Positions 1-8,960 of a stretch of 64,000 bases of DNA are shown here, piece by piece; the stretch's first letter is position 1, and every line of letters begins with the position of its first letter. The notes beneath the pieces are model-generated. The model was given only the letters and a program-made list of their open reading frames with translations. It had not been told where the DNA came from and did not search any database. Where the stretch lies: positions 744,001 through 808,000 of the forward strand of contig OZ244872.1 in assembly GCA_965221215.1 (NCBI GenBank), given 5' to 3'. The DNA comes from Aldehydirespirator sp965221215 (GTDB lineage Bacteria; Actinomycetota; Acidimicrobiia; Acidimicrobiales; Aldehydirespiratoraceae). The position numbers were made by a program, and so were the translations under genes.

Positions 1-824
1 CCGACGGCCCCCTCGCGGGCCAGGGCACCCGGACCGCCCCCGCCGTCGTCGGCGCGGCCGATCAGTGGCATCTTCCCGTGGCCGCGGTCGGCGCCGGCCG
101 CCGAGATGTGGTGGCCGTGTCGAACCCGTCGCCCGACGAGGTCGCCGAGGTGGATCTGGAGATCATCGCCGAGGACCCGGCGGCTGAGGTGAGCCCCATC
201 GAGGTCACCGTCCGCCCGGGCCGGACCGTGCTGGTGGACCTGTCCGAGCAGGGGCGCCTCGAAGGCATCGGCGCATTCAGCGTGGTGGTCCGCTCCCTGG
301 CGGCCGTGCCGGTGACCGCCTCGATCATCAGCGCCTCCTCGACGGCCGATCCCGCGGGCGCGGCCGGCGCAGCAGCAGCCACAGCCGACTCGACCGCGGC
401 CGGCGGCGCCGACAGCGCCTCGCGCCGCTGGATCGTGCCCGCCGAAGTGCCCGTCTCCGACGGCGGCGACGGCTCGGGCGGTGCAGCCGGGGCCCTGGTG
501 ATCGTCAACCCGTCGGCGGAGGGAATCGCCGCGGTCAACGTGAGCGTCGACGGCGAGCCGGTCTGCTCCACCGAGATCGGACCGGGCCGCAACCGCCGGC
601 TGTCGCTGGCCTGGCTGGCCTCGCGGGCCGAGGACCGCTGCCCGGTGGAGGCGGACTCGTCGCTGCTTTCGGTCGATTCGGAGCGCTACGCGGCGGGGTT
701 CCTGGTGGAGGTGGACTCTTCGGCGCCGGTGGTGGTGGGCCGCGAGCTGCTGGGGCTCACTTCGCGCTCGGCTGCGCTGGGCGTAGCTGTCGAAGAGCCG
801 GTGCCGCTCAGCGCGCTCCGCTAA
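1..824 (+). CDS. DUF5719-like secreted protein, C-terminal part
   Basis: The reading frame is open from the window edge to the TAA at 822-824, so the gene starts upstream and only its C-terminal 270 or so residues are seen. The visible part is rich in Ala, Ser and Val. It has two beta-rich repeats of the type 'vAVSNPspdevAEVDLEI' and 'LVIVNPSAEGIAAVNV', plus a RWIVPAE motif, which resembles the DUF5719 family of actinobacterial cell-envelope proteins. Such proteins often lie near manB in Actinobacteria, as here. The 3' end overlaps the 3' end of the convergent ftsH by 17 bp. Function is unknown, and the family assignment is by pattern only. Confidence 0.6.
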   Translation, partial: DGPLAGQGTRTAPAVVGAADQWHLPVAAVGAGRRDVVAVSNPSPDEVAEVDLEIIAEDPAAEVSPIEVTVRPGRTVLVDLSEQGRLEGIGAFSVVVRSLAAVPVTASIISASSTADPAGAAGAAAATADSTAAGGADSASRRWIVPAEVPVSDGGDGSGGAAGALVIVNPSAEGIAAVNVSVDGEPVCSTEIGPGRNRRLSLAWLASRAEDRCPVEADSSLLSVDSERYAAGFLVEVDSSAPVVVGRELLGLTSRSAALGVAVEEPVPLSALR

Positions 825-2754
825 CCGGGGTCGCTTCGTCGGGGTCGGGCTGTGGAGATGTGTCGCGGGACACTGCGATCAGGCGGTCGACCTCCTCGCC
901 GCTGATGGTCTCGTGCTCGAGCAGGGCCCTGGCCACCAGGTCGAGCCCGTGGCGGTACTCGGTGAGGGTCTGCACGCACCGCTCCTGCTGCTCTCGCAGG
1001 ATGCGCTCGGTCTCCTTGTCGATCGCCCGGGCGGTCTCGTCGCTGTAGTCGCGGGTCTGCACCAGATCCTCGCCCAGGAACACCTGGTTCTGCGATCCCC
1101 AGGCCATGGGGCCGAGCTCGGTGGACATGCCCCACTCCCGCACCATCGACCGCGCCAGCGCGGTGGCCCGCATCAGGTCGTCGGCCGCGCCGGTGCTGCC
1201 GATCCCGAACACCAGCTCCTCGGCGATGCGACCGCCGAACATCACCACCAGGCGGTCGAGGATGTAGTCAGAGCGGTAGATGTGGCGATCCTCCTCGGGC
1301 AGCTGCATGGTCACGCCCAGCGCCATCCCGCTGGGGATGATGGTCACCTTGTGCAGCGGGTCGGCCGTCGGCAGCACCGCCGCGCACACCGCGTGGCCCG
1401 CCTCGTGGTAGGCGATGGCCTCCTTCTCGTCGTCGGTGAGGGCCAGCGACTCGCGCTTTTGGCCCATGATCACCCGGTCGCGGGCCATCTCGACATGCTG
1501 GGCCGCGATCTCCTCGCAGCCGTCGCGCACCGCATACAGGGCGGCCTCGTTGATCAGGTTGGACAGGTCGGCGCCGCTCATCCCCGGCGTGCCCCGAGCC
1601 ACCACGTTCAGATCCAGATCCTCGGCGGTGCGCTTGCCCTTGATGTGCACCTCGAGGATGGCGTGGCGGTCCGACAGCTCCGGCAGCGGCACCACCACCT
1701 GGCGGTCGAAGCGTCCCGGCCGCAGCAGGGCGGGGTCGAGGATGTCGGGCCGGTTGGTGGCGGCCATCATCACGATCCCCTCGGACCCCTCGAACCCGTC
1801 CATCTCAGACAGCATCTGGTTGAGGGTCTGCTCGCGCTCGTCGTGGCCTCCGCCGAGGCCGGCGCCCCGCTTGCGGCCGATCGAGTCGACCTCGTCGATG
1901 AAGATGATGGCCTTGCCCATCTTGCGGGCCGACTGGAACAGGTCGCGCACCCGGCTGGCGCCCACCCCCACGAACATCTCCATGAAGTCCGAGCCGGTCA
2001 CCGACAGGAACGGCACACCGGCCTCGCCCGCCACCGCCTTGGCGATCAGCGTCTTGCCCGTGCCCGGCGGGCCCACCAGCAGCACGCCCTTGGGCACCCG
2101 GGCCCCGATCTCGGCGAAGCGCTCCGGCGTCTTGAGGAAGTCGACGATCTCGGTGATCTCCTGCTTGACGCCCTCGTAGCCGGCCACGTCGTCGAAGGTG
2201 GTGCCGGGCCGCTCGGTGGTATAGGTCTTGGCCCGGCTCCGGCCGATCGACATGATGCTGCCCATCTGGCCCTGGGCCCGGCGCTGCATCCACCAGAAGA
2301 ACAGGATGAGCAGCCCGATGGGCAACAGCAGCGGCAGGATCGACAGGAAGAAGTTCGTCTCGGGGGTCGGCCAGCGGAACTCACCGACGTGCTCGTTGAT
2401 CAGCGCAGTGTCGGCGTCGGGCAGCGGCAGCGGACCGTTGGAGGTGTACTCGGTGCCGTCGGCCGCGGTGGCCTCGATGTTGCCGTTGTTGTTGTTGTAG
2501 GTGCCCTCGACGATGGCGCCCTCGGTGACTTTGGCCAGGAAGTCCGGGTAGGAGATCTCGTTGCCGGAGTCGTCGGGGAGCATGGTGGTGGCCACGAACA
2601 CGGCGATGACCGCTCCGATCATCAGCCACACCACCAGGCGCGAGCGCCGCTGCGACTCCGGAGCGGGCCGAGGCGGCGACGGCGACCGGGACCGCTTGTT
2701 GCCCTCGGGCGCGTGAGGCGGGGGCGGAGGGGGCGGCGGCGCGCTGTCTGCCAC
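808..2754 (-). CDS. ftsH: ATP-dependent zinc metalloprotease FtsH
   Basis: Membrane-anchored AAA+ protease that degrades misfolded and regulatory membrane proteins, 648 aa from the chosen start. The order is: Pro-rich N-terminus, TM1 (about residues 41-60), extracytoplasmic domain with an Asn run, TM2 (136-157), Walker A GPPGTGKT (228-235), Walker B IIFIDEVD (about 283-290), the second region of homology (ATNRPD...RPGRFDR) and the zinc-site HEAGH (about 450-454). The frame stays open upstream to 2871, but those 39 extra codons are translated from a repeat element (MARAARERSEQER...). The GTG at 2754 (VADSAPPPP) is therefore the likely start. The upstream gap to the divergent CPBP gene is almost filled by that element. 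Confidence 0.97.
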   Translation of the reverse strand: MADSAPPPPPPPPHAPEGNKRSRSPSPPRPAPESQRRSRLVVWLMIGAVIAVFVATTMLPDDSGNEISYPDFLAKVTEGAIVEGTYNNNNGNIEATAADGTEYTSNGPLPLPDADTALINEHVGEFRWPTPETNFFLSILPLLLPIGLLILFFWWMQRRAQGQMGSIMSIGRSRAKTYTTERPGTTFDDVAGYEGVKQEITEIVDFLKTPERFAEIGARVPKGVLLVGPPGTGKTLIAKAVAGEAGVPFLSVTGSDFMEMFVGVGASRVRDLFQSARKMGKAIIFIDEVDSIGRKRGAGLGGGHDEREQTLNQMLSEMDGFEGSEGIVMMAATNRPDILDPALLRPGRFDRQVVVPLPELSDRHAILEVHIKGKRTAEDLDLNVVARGTPGMSGADLSNLINEAALYAVRDGCEEIAAQHVEMARDRVIMGQKRESLALTDDEKEAIAYHEAGHAVCAAVLPTADPLHKVTIIPSGMALGVTMQLPEEDRHIYRSDYILDRLVVMFGGRIAEELVFGIGSTGAADDLMRATALARSMVREWGMSTELGPMAWGSQNQVFLGEDLVQTRDYSDETARAIDKETERILREQQERCVQTLTEYRHGLDLVARALLEHETISGEEVDRLIAVSRDTSPQPDPDEATPVSGAR

Positions 2755-2783
2755 GAACCGCAGGCTAGTCGGGTGCGTGCCTA

Positions 2784-2917
2784 GAGCGTCCGCGGGTGGG
2801 CAAGAGCCTGTCGCGTCGCGGCGGGGCCGTTCCCGCTCTTGTTCGCTGCGCTCACGGGCCGCTCGGGCCACGGCCTCGCCCGTATGGGCTGGCTTCGCTC
2901 GCCGTCCGCTCGGCCTC
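2784..2917 (-). repeat. Dispersed TIR element, copy 1 (135-bp type)
   Basis: The element reads on the minus strand from 2917 (GAGGCCGAGCG...) to 2784. The invariant 24-bp core of the family lies at 2832-2855. The left end is preceded by TA, as in the other copies. The right terminal repeat is degraded (CTCTTGCCCACC...). It fills most of the 199-bp gap between the divergent starts of ftsH (2754) and the CPBP gene (2954), so it may carry or separate their promoters. Confidence 0.85.
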
Positions 2918-2953
2918 TAGGTCCACGCGGCCCGCGGGTTAGCCTCAGCGACG

Positions 2954-3631
2954 ATGATGCCGGCTGCGACTCGGCTGAAGTGGGCGTTGGTCGGCTGGAC
3001 CCTGGGGTTCTTGGGGAGCCTGGTGGCCGCGGTGGCGGTGGTGACCGCGCAGGGGGTGGACCCCGAGGAGTTGACGCTGGGCGCGCTGTTCCTGCTGCAG
3101 ATTCCCCTGTGGCTCGGGCTGCTCGGCACTCCGCTGCTGGCCCGGGCGCGGGGCCTGAGCTGGTCCGAGCAGATGGCTTGGCGAATGCGGCCGGTCGATG
3201 CGCCGCTGGGGATCGCCGTCGGGGTGCTGTTGCAGCTGGTGCTGCTCCCGCTGCTCTACCTGCCGATCCTCGAGGTGTTCGACGACCTCGATGTGGAGGG
3301 GCCGGCCAGAGATCTGGTCGGGCTGGCCGAGGCGCCGGTGGAGGTTGCCGCGCTGGTGCTCATGACCGTGGTCGCCGCGCCCCTCACCGAGGAGGTCTTC
3401 TTCCGGGGCCTGCTCCATGGTGCGCTGCGCGACCGGTTCGGGCCGATCGGCGCGGTGGCGCTCTCCTCGCTCGCCTTCGCCGCGGTCCACTTCCAGGTGG
3501 TGCAGTTCCCGGCGCTGCTCGTGATCGGGATCGCCCACAGCCTGCTGGTGCTGGCCACCGGCCGCATCGGCGCAGCCCTGTGGTCGCACCTCGCCTTCAA
3601 CGCGGTCACCGTCATTGCGTTGACGGCCTGA
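2954..3631 (+). CDS. CPBP family intramembrane metalloprotease
   Basis: Protein of 225 aa with about six to eight hydrophobic segments. It carries the three motifs of the CPBP (CAAX-protease and bacteriocin-processing, 'Abi') family: EEVFFR with the glutamate pair at 146-147 and Arg151, FxxxH ending at His179, and HxxxN starting at His212. These form the intramembrane metal and catalytic site in the family. Bacterial members process or protect against peptides, but the substrate here is unknown. Two adjacent ATG codons (2954, 2957) could start translation. It stands alone: ftsH diverges and a 111-bp gap follows. Confidence 0.88.
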   Translation: MMPAATRLKWALVGWTLGFLGSLVAAVAVVTAQGVDPEELTLGALFLLQIPLWLGLLGTPLLARARGLSWSEQMAWRMRPVDAPLGIAVGVLLQLVLLPLLYLPILEVFDDLDVEGPARDLVGLAEAPVEVAALVLMTVVAAPLTEEVFFRGLLHGALRDRFGPIGAVALSSLAFAAVHFQVVQFPALLVIGIAHSLLVLATGRIGAALWSHLAFNAVTVIALTA

Positions 3632-3742
3632 TGCGGCGCGCCCGCTCCTGAGCGTGGGCGCGGAGTGCCGGGCGCGGATTGTTGGCAAGCCTCGGACGCG
3701 GCAGCATCGATCTATCCGGTTGGCCTCTTACGCTGTTCGCCC

Positions 3743-6700
3743 ATGTTGAGCGGTCGCCGCCGGGGGCTGGTCTCCGTTGCGGTGGTGGTCGTCGCGGTCG
3801 TCGGGTTCACCGTCGCCAACCTGCGGCCCTGGCTCTGGTTCACCGACACCACGCCCACCGGGGGCGACCTCGGGGCCCATGTGTGGGCGCCCGCCTATCT
3901 GCGCGACGTGCTTCTCGGCGAGCTGAGGCTCACCGGGTGGACCCACGACTGGTACGCGGGCTTCCCCGCCTTCACCTTCTACATGGTTCTGCCGTCGCTG
4001 CTGGTGGTGCTGGTCGACGGCGGCCTGGCTATTCGCATCTCCGTGTTCGCCTATCTCGCGGTGGTGCTGGCGGCGGGCGCGGCCGCGATGGCGGTCATGG
4101 GCCGGACGGCACTCCCCGCCGGCCGGCGCTGGGCCATTGCCCTGGGGGTGGCCGGAGTCTTCGGCGCGGCCAAGCTGCTCATCGACGACCCCGAGGCCGA
4201 CCGCGCCCTGGCCGCCCTGCTGCTGCCCGCAGCCGCGGCCTGGTGGGCCTGGCACGCCCTGAGCGGCAGACCGCGGTGGCGGGGGGCAGCGGCGGTGGCT
4301 GCAGCTGTCGCTTTGGTTTGGGCGGTCCCCATGCCCTATGGCGTCGCTCTGAAGCTGGTGACGATCTCTGGCGTGGTGGCGCTGCCGGTGGCGGTTTGGG
4401 CGATGGCCCGCCTCGGCGGGGTCGGGGTCGAGGGCCAGGCGCTGGCTGCCTCGGCCACCCTGCTGTTCCTGTTCGACCGCTCGTTCAACATCTACGGCGG
4501 CAACCTCATGTCGACGATGGCGGGCGAGTTCGCCTACTCGCTGGGCTTGGCCGGCGCAGTGATGTTCATCGGCGTGGCGGCGAGGGGCATGACGTCGAAC
4601 CGCCTCTGGGTGTTGGGCGGGGCGCTGCTGGCCCTCACCGGGCTGATGCATCTATTCGGTGCCTTCTTCGCGCTGGCCGCAGTGGCGGCGCTGCTGCTGG
4701 TACTGCCGTGGCGCGTCGGGGCCTGGCTCGACCGGATCGTGTGGACCGCCTTCGCCGGAGTGCTTGCCGCCGCGCTCAGCGCGTGGTGGGTGTGGCCGTT
4801 CTGGTGGAACCGGGGCCTGCTCAACGACATGGGCTGGGGCAAGGAGCGCCGCTACCTGTCGGCGCTGTGGTCGCGCAGCTCCTTCGACTACAGCTTCCTC
4901 ACCAATCATCCGCCGCTGCAGCTGTTCGTGGTGCTGGCGCTGGCCGGCGCGGCGCTGCTGTTCTTCAGGCGGGCGCGGCTGCCGATGGCGCTGGCGCTGA
5001 CCGGGTTGATGGTGGCGGCAGTGTTCGTGGTCCTGCCCGAGGGGCGCCTCTGGAACGTGCGGATCCTGCCCTTCTACTACCTCGCCGTGTACCTGACGGC
5101 CGCCTTCGGGCTGGGCGAGGCCATCGGCATGGGACGCGAGGCCGTCAACCGTCGCCAGGCGGCGCGGGCCGGACGAGCCGGCGCCGACGCACAAGCCGAA
5201 CAACCCGGAGCTGAGCAAGTCGATCACCCCGAAGCCGAGCGCGCCCCGAACGCTGAACCAGTCGGGCCGCGCGAGGATCGATTGGCCGGCGCTGCCGCCG
5301 ACGTGAGCGGGGGTGACGAACAGGCTGGACCCGCCGAGCAAGTCGAAGAAGAAGAGGGTGCCGCCGCGGCGCCGCGGCGATCCTCGCGCCGGTGGCCGCC
5401 GACGGGCTCGATTGTGGCCGGCGGTGCGGTGGCGCTGCTGGTCGCCTCAGTGATGGTGATGGTGGGGCTGCCGCTGCGGTCGCTTCCCGGCGGGCAGCTC
5501 GGCGACGACGGCGTCTACCGCTGGGGGCCGTTCAGTTCCAGCGAGTCCAACCTCGGCTCGTACTGGGTCGAGTACAACTTCGAGGGCTACGAGGGCAGGG
5601 GACCCACCGCAGACGGCGGCGGCAGCACCGAATACTGGGACCTGGTCGACACCATGGACCGGATCGGCGAGACCCACGGCTGCGGTCCGGCCCTGTGGGA
5701 ATACGAGGCCGGGAGGCTCGGATCGTACGGAACGCCGATGGCGCCCATGCTGCTGCCCCACTGGACCGACCGGTGCATCGCCTCGCTTGAGGGCCTCTAC
5801 TTCGAGGCGTCGGCCACCGTCCCGTACCATTTCCTGATGCAGTCGGAGTTGTCGTCGGCCCCGTCGCGGGCCCAGCGGGATCTGCCCTACTCGGGACTCG
5901 ACATCGCCAGAGGCGTCGAGCACATGCGGCTCATGGGGGTCCGCTACTACATGGCGTTCTCCTCCGACGCGGTGAGCGGGGCCAGAGCCTCTTCTGAGCT
6001 CACTGAGATCGCCTCCACGCCGCTAGGTCCGTGGGTGGTGTTCGAGGTGTCCGACAGCGCGCCGGTGGCAGGCCTGCCCACGCTTCCGGTGGTGGTCGAC
6101 AGCCTCGACGACTCCAGCGACGCTTGGCTGGAATCGTCGGTGGCCGCCTTCCTCGCGGCCGACGGCGACCGGCTCGTGCTGGTTGCCGACGGTCCAGCCA
6201 GCTGGCCGCGCCTGGTTCTGCCCGACCCTCGCGACGAGCCCGACGGCGCCAATCTGAGCCGGGAGCAGGTGATGCGCCGGCTGTCGTCGACGGCGGGCGA
6301 GACCGCGCCCGTGGTCGGGATCGAACCGGCGCGGGTCGCCTCGGTGGTCCGCGACGACCATTCGATCTCGTTCTCGGTGGACCGGGTGGGCTCGCCGGTG
6401 CTGGTGCGGACCTCGTACTTTCCGAACTGGTCGGTTTCAGGGGCGCGGGGCCCCTACCGGGCCACGCCCAACTTCATGGTGGTCGTGCCGACCAGCACCG
6501 AGGTCCGCCTCACCTACGGCCGCAGCCCGGTGGAGTGGATCTCGCTGGTGGTAACCCTGATCGGCCTGGCCGCGGTGGCATGGCTGGCGCTGCGTGCCGC
6601 CCCAACGCGGGTGCCGCAAGCCGGAGTTGAGTCCGTCGAGGCGCCGGGCGAGTCTGGGGATTCAGGCGAAACCGAAAGGTCGGGGCAGACCGAGGACGGG

Positions 6701-6823
6701 CCGGCACGCCGCCGATCCGAGACCGGAGTCGAGTCCGTTGAGGTGCCGGGCGAGCCTCTGGATCCAGGAGAAGCCGAGGGGCCGGGTCAGCCTGACGAAC
6801 CGGGGGAGTGCGCCGCTCCGTGA
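3743..6823 (+). CDS. Giant polytopic membrane protein (PTPS-related / GT-C-like)
   Basis: Protein of 1026 aa. The start is the ATG at 3743, followed by a typical membrane anchor; upstream in-frame GTG codons lack support. The N-terminal half has about ten or more TM segments. An early extracytoplasmic loop reads GGDLGAHVWAP ... DWYAGFPAFTFY, which resembles the '6-pyruvoyl-tetrahydropterin synthase-related' membrane family (PF10131) and GT-C glycosyltransferases. A charged low-complexity insert (about 5140-5390, rich in Ala, Glu, Gln and Pro) precedes a further TM helix and a large soluble extracytoplasmic domain, then a last TM and a tail made of a tandem duplication. It is coupled to the glycosyltransferase gene by a GTGA overlap, so a role in cell-surface glycan or lipid-linked sugar assembly is inferred. 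Confidence 0.6.
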   Translation: MLSGRRRGLVSVAVVVVAVVGFTVANLRPWLWFTDTTPTGGDLGAHVWAPAYLRDVLLGELRLTGWTHDWYAGFPAFTFYMVLPSLLVVLVDGGLAIRISVFAYLAVVLAAGAAAMAVMGRTALPAGRRWAIALGVAGVFGAAKLLIDDPEADRALAALLLPAAAAWWAWHALSGRPRWRGAAAVAAAVALVWAVPMPYGVALKLVTISGVVALPVAVWAMARLGGVGVEGQALAASATLLFLFDRSFNIYGGNLMSTMAGEFAYSLGLAGAVMFIGVAARGMTSNRLWVLGGALLALTGLMHLFGAFFALAAVAALLLVLPWRVGAWLDRIVWTAFAGVLAAALSAWWVWPFWWNRGLLNDMGWGKERRYLSALWSRSSFDYSFLTNHPPLQLFVVLALAGAALLFFRRARLPMALALTGLMVAAVFVVLPEGRLWNVRILPFYYLAVYLTAAFGLGEAIGMGREAVNRRQAARAGRAGADAQAEQPGAEQVDHPEAERAPNAEPVGPREDRLAGAAADVSGGDEQAGPAEQVEEEEGAAAAPRRSSRRWPPTGSIVAGGAVALLVASVMVMVGLPLRSLPGGQLGDDGVYRWGPFSSSESNLGSYWVEYNFEGYEGRGPTADGGGSTEYWDLVDTMDRIGETHGCGPALWEYEAGRLGSYGTPMAPMLLPHWTDRCIASLEGLYFEASATVPYHFLMQSELSSAPSRAQRDLPYSGLDIARGVEHMRLMGVRYYMAFSSDAVSGARASSELTEIASTPLGPWVVFEVSDSAPVAGLPTLPVVVDSLDDSSDAWLESSVAAFLAADGDRLVLVADGPASWPRLVLPDPRDEPDGANLSREQVMRRLSSTAGETAPVVGIEPARVASVVRDDHSISFSVDRVGSPVLVRTSYFPNWSVSGARGPYRATPNFMVVVPTSTEVRLTYGRSPVEWISLVVTLIGLAAVAWLALRAAPTRVPQAGVESVEAPGESGDSGETERSGQTEDGPARRRSETGVESVEVPGEPLDPGEAEGPGQPDEPGECAAP
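6622..6810 (+). repeat. In-frame tandem duplication (about 102 bp unit, two copies)
   Basis: Two diverged copies starting near 6622 and 6724 both encode (T/A)GVESVE(A/V)PGE...(D)xGE, an acidic Pro/Gly/Glu tail at the C-terminus of the large membrane protein. The spacing between copies is a multiple of three. It looks like an expanding intrinsically disordered cytoplasmic tail. Confidence 0.7.
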
Positions 6824-7563
6824 GGTTCTCGGTGATCGTGCCCGCCTACCGGGAGGTTGGCCGCATCGGCGACACCGTGGCCGCGCTGCGGTCCGCGCTG
6901 GCGCGGCTCGAAGCCGACGGCGGCGCCGAGATCGTGGTGGTCGACGACGGCTCCGGCGACGGCACTGCGGCCGCGGCTCGGGACGCGGGCGCCGACACAG
7001 TGGTGGAATTGGGGGCCAACCGGGGCAAGGGAGCGGCGGTAAGGGCCGGGATGAGGGCCGCGGCAGGCACGGTGGTGGCCTTCACCGATGCCGACCTCGC
7101 CTACTCGCCCAGCCAGTTGGTGGGACTGCTCGAGGTGGTGGAGCGGGGCGCCGACATGGCGGTCGGCGACCGCGGCCACCCCGACTCGGTGGCGGTGACC
7201 GCCCCTTCCGGGTGGCGGAGGGCGGCAAGCCTGGCCGTCGGCCTGCTGCGTGGGCTGCTCGGGTTCGGCCGGGGCCGCGACACCCAGTGCGGCCTCAAGG
7301 CATTCTCGGTGCGGGCTGCGCAAGCGGTGCTGGAGGCGTCGGTGATCGACCGGTTCGCTTTCGACATAGAGGTGCTGTTGTTGGCCGACCGTCTCGGTCT
7401 GGCGGTGCGCCGGGTGCCGGTCGAGGTGGTCAACAACGACGACTCGTCGGTCCGCGCCTTCTCCGATGGCTGGCATCTGGTGCTCGACATGGCCCGCATC
7501 CGGGCCCGGGCCCTGCTGGGCCGCTACCCCGCTCGCCCATCCGCTCGGCCTCTTGGCGGGTAG
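6820..7563 (+). CDS. Family 2 glycosyltransferase (dolichyl-phosphate sugar synthase-like)
   Basis: GT2 enzyme of 247 aa, predicted to move a sugar from a nucleotide donor to a polyprenyl-phosphate or lipid acceptor at the inner membrane face. It has a GT-A fold with FSVIVPAYRE at the N-terminus, VVDDGSGDGT and the metal-binding DADLAYSP. An RFAFDIEVLL segment is typical of DPM1/ALG5-like enzymes. The start chosen is the GTG at 6820, which overlaps the upstream stop as GTGA with GGGGGAG about 11 nt before it; an in-frame GTG at 6808 would add four residues. The last residues (RPSARPLGG) are encoded by what looks like a remnant of the dispersed TIR element in reverse. Confidence 0.88.
   Translation: MRFSVIVPAYREVGRIGDTVAALRSALARLEADGGAEIVVVDDGSGDGTAAAARDAGADTVVELGANRGKGAAVRAGMRAAAGTVVAFTDADLAYSPSQLVGLLEVVERGADMAVGDRGHPDSVAVTAPSGWRRAASLAVGLLRGLLGFGRGRDTQCGLKAFSVRAAQAVLEASVIDRFAFDIEVLLLADRLGLAVRRVPVEVVNNDDSSVRAFSDGWHLVLDMARIRARALLGRYPARPSARPLGG
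7535..7555 (-). repeat. Remnant of the dispersed element's left end
   Basis: Reverse-complement reading gives AAGAGGCCGAGCGGATGGGC, close to the left terminal repeat of the intergenic family. It lies inside the last codons of the glycosyltransferase gene. No core or right end is present. Confidence 0.4.
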
Positions 7564-7569
7564 ACAGCC

Positions 7570-8913
7570 GTGGCTGATCTCGACGCCATCTTCAAGGCCT
7601 ACGACATTCGCGGCATCGTGGGCGCCGAGATCGACGCCGCGGCGTGCTTCGCCATCGGCTCGGCCTTCGGCGCCCACGGGCGCGACCAGGGCTCGGCCCG
7701 CATCGTGGTGGGCCGCGACATGCGCCCCGACGGCGCGGAGCTGTCCGAGGCCTTCTGCCGGGGTGCCACCACAGCCGGCGCCGATGTGGTGGACATCGGC
7801 CTGTGCGCCACCGAGATGGTGTACTTCGCCTCCGGGCTGTTCGACGTCGGCGGCGCCATGTTCACCGCGTCTCACAACCCGGTCGGCTACAACGGCATCA
7901 AGCTCTGCGGTCCCGGAGCGTCGCCGATCGGCGCGGGCACGGGACTGGAGCACATCAAGGCCCGGGCCCTGGCCGGATCGGTCCGAGCCGCCACTGCCGG
8001 CACCGTCGCCCGTCGCGACATCCTCGACCGCTACGTGGACCATGTCCTCTCGTTCGTGAGTCCCGAGGCGCTGCAACCGCTTCGGTTGGCGGTGGACACC
8101 GCCAACGGCATGGGCGGTCTCGTGGTCCCCGCGGTGTTCGAGAACCTGCCCTTCGAGGTGGACTATCTGCATCCCGAGTTGGACGGAACGTTCCCCAACC
8201 ACCCCGCCGACCCGCTCCGGGCCGAGAATCTGCGCGATGTGCAGGCCAAAGTCGCCGCCGCGGGGGCCGACATCGGCCTGGCCTTCGACGGCGACGCCGA
8301 CCGGGTGTTCGCGGTGGACGAGCGGTCCCGGCCGCTGTCGGGCTCGCTGACGGCGGCGCTCATCGCCTCGGTGATGCTCAAGCGCGAGCCCGGCTCAACG
8401 GTGGTGCGCAACGTGATCTGCTCGCGGGCCCTCGACGAGGTTGTGGCCGAGCGGGGGGGCCGGACGGTGCGGACCCGGGTGGGGCACTCGTTCATGAAGC
8501 AGGCAATGGCCTCCAGCGGCGCAGTGTTCGGGGGCGAGCACTCCGGCCACTACTACTTCCGCGACAATTACGGTGCCGACAGCTCCATGATCGCGGCGCT
8601 GATCGTGTTGGAGGCGCTCAGCGGCCGCGACGGCGGCCTCAGCGATCTGGTGGCCCCGCTGGACCGCTACGCGGCGTCGGGCGAGATCAACACCGAGGTT
8701 CCCGACCCGAGCGCGGCCATCGAGCGGGTGGCGGGCGCGTTCGCCGGCTGTGAGCAGGACCGCCTCGACGGCCTGTCCGTCGATTGCGGCCGATGGTGGT
8801 TCAACCTCAGGCCGTCCAACACCGAGCCCCTGCTGCGCCTGAACCTGGAATCGGACGACCCGGCCGACATCGACGCCAGAGTGGCTGAGGTTCTGGGCCT
8901 GTTCAGTCCCTAA
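7570..8913 (+). CDS. manB: Phosphomannomutase / phosphoglucomutase
   Basis: Converts mannose-6-phosphate to mannose-1-phosphate (and probably the glucose pair), feeding GDP-mannose for mannolipids and glycans. Length is 447 aa, usual for the alpha-D-phosphohexomutase family. Key motifs are the phosphoserine loop TASHNP (Ser101), the metal loop DGDADR (240-245), the sugar-specificity loop GGEHSGHYY and the phosphate-binding loop RPSNTEPLLR near the C-terminus. The start is a GTG, seven bases after the glycosyltransferase stop. Its position before the Trm112-like and isomerase genes matches the order in many Actinobacteria. The mannose-1-phosphate it makes could supply the mannosyltransferase at 52-53 kb. 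Confidence 0.95.
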   Translation: MADLDAIFKAYDIRGIVGAEIDAAACFAIGSAFGAHGRDQGSARIVVGRDMRPDGAELSEAFCRGATTAGADVVDIGLCATEMVYFASGLFDVGGAMFTASHNPVGYNGIKLCGPGASPIGAGTGLEHIKARALAGSVRAATAGTVARRDILDRYVDHVLSFVSPEALQPLRLAVDTANGMGGLVVPAVFENLPFEVDYLHPELDGTFPNHPADPLRAENLRDVQAKVAAAGADIGLAFDGDADRVFAVDERSRPLSGSLTAALIASVMLKREPGSTVVRNVICSRALDEVVAERGGRTVRTRVGHSFMKQAMASSGAVFGGEHSGHYYFRDNYGADSSMIAALIVLEALSGRDGGLSDLVAPLDRYAASGEINTEVPDPSAAIERVAGAFAGCEQDRLDGLSVDCGRWWFNLRPSNTEPLLRLNLESDDPADIDARVAEVLGLFSP

Positions 8914-8960
8914 CCTCTGGGAGTGGTCTGCCTGGAGCACGTACTGGAGGAGGTGGCTGC

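Noticed and set aside
913..2784. 623-codon open frame antisense to ftsH
   Set aside because: Shadow of ftsH codon bias, with low-complexity content.
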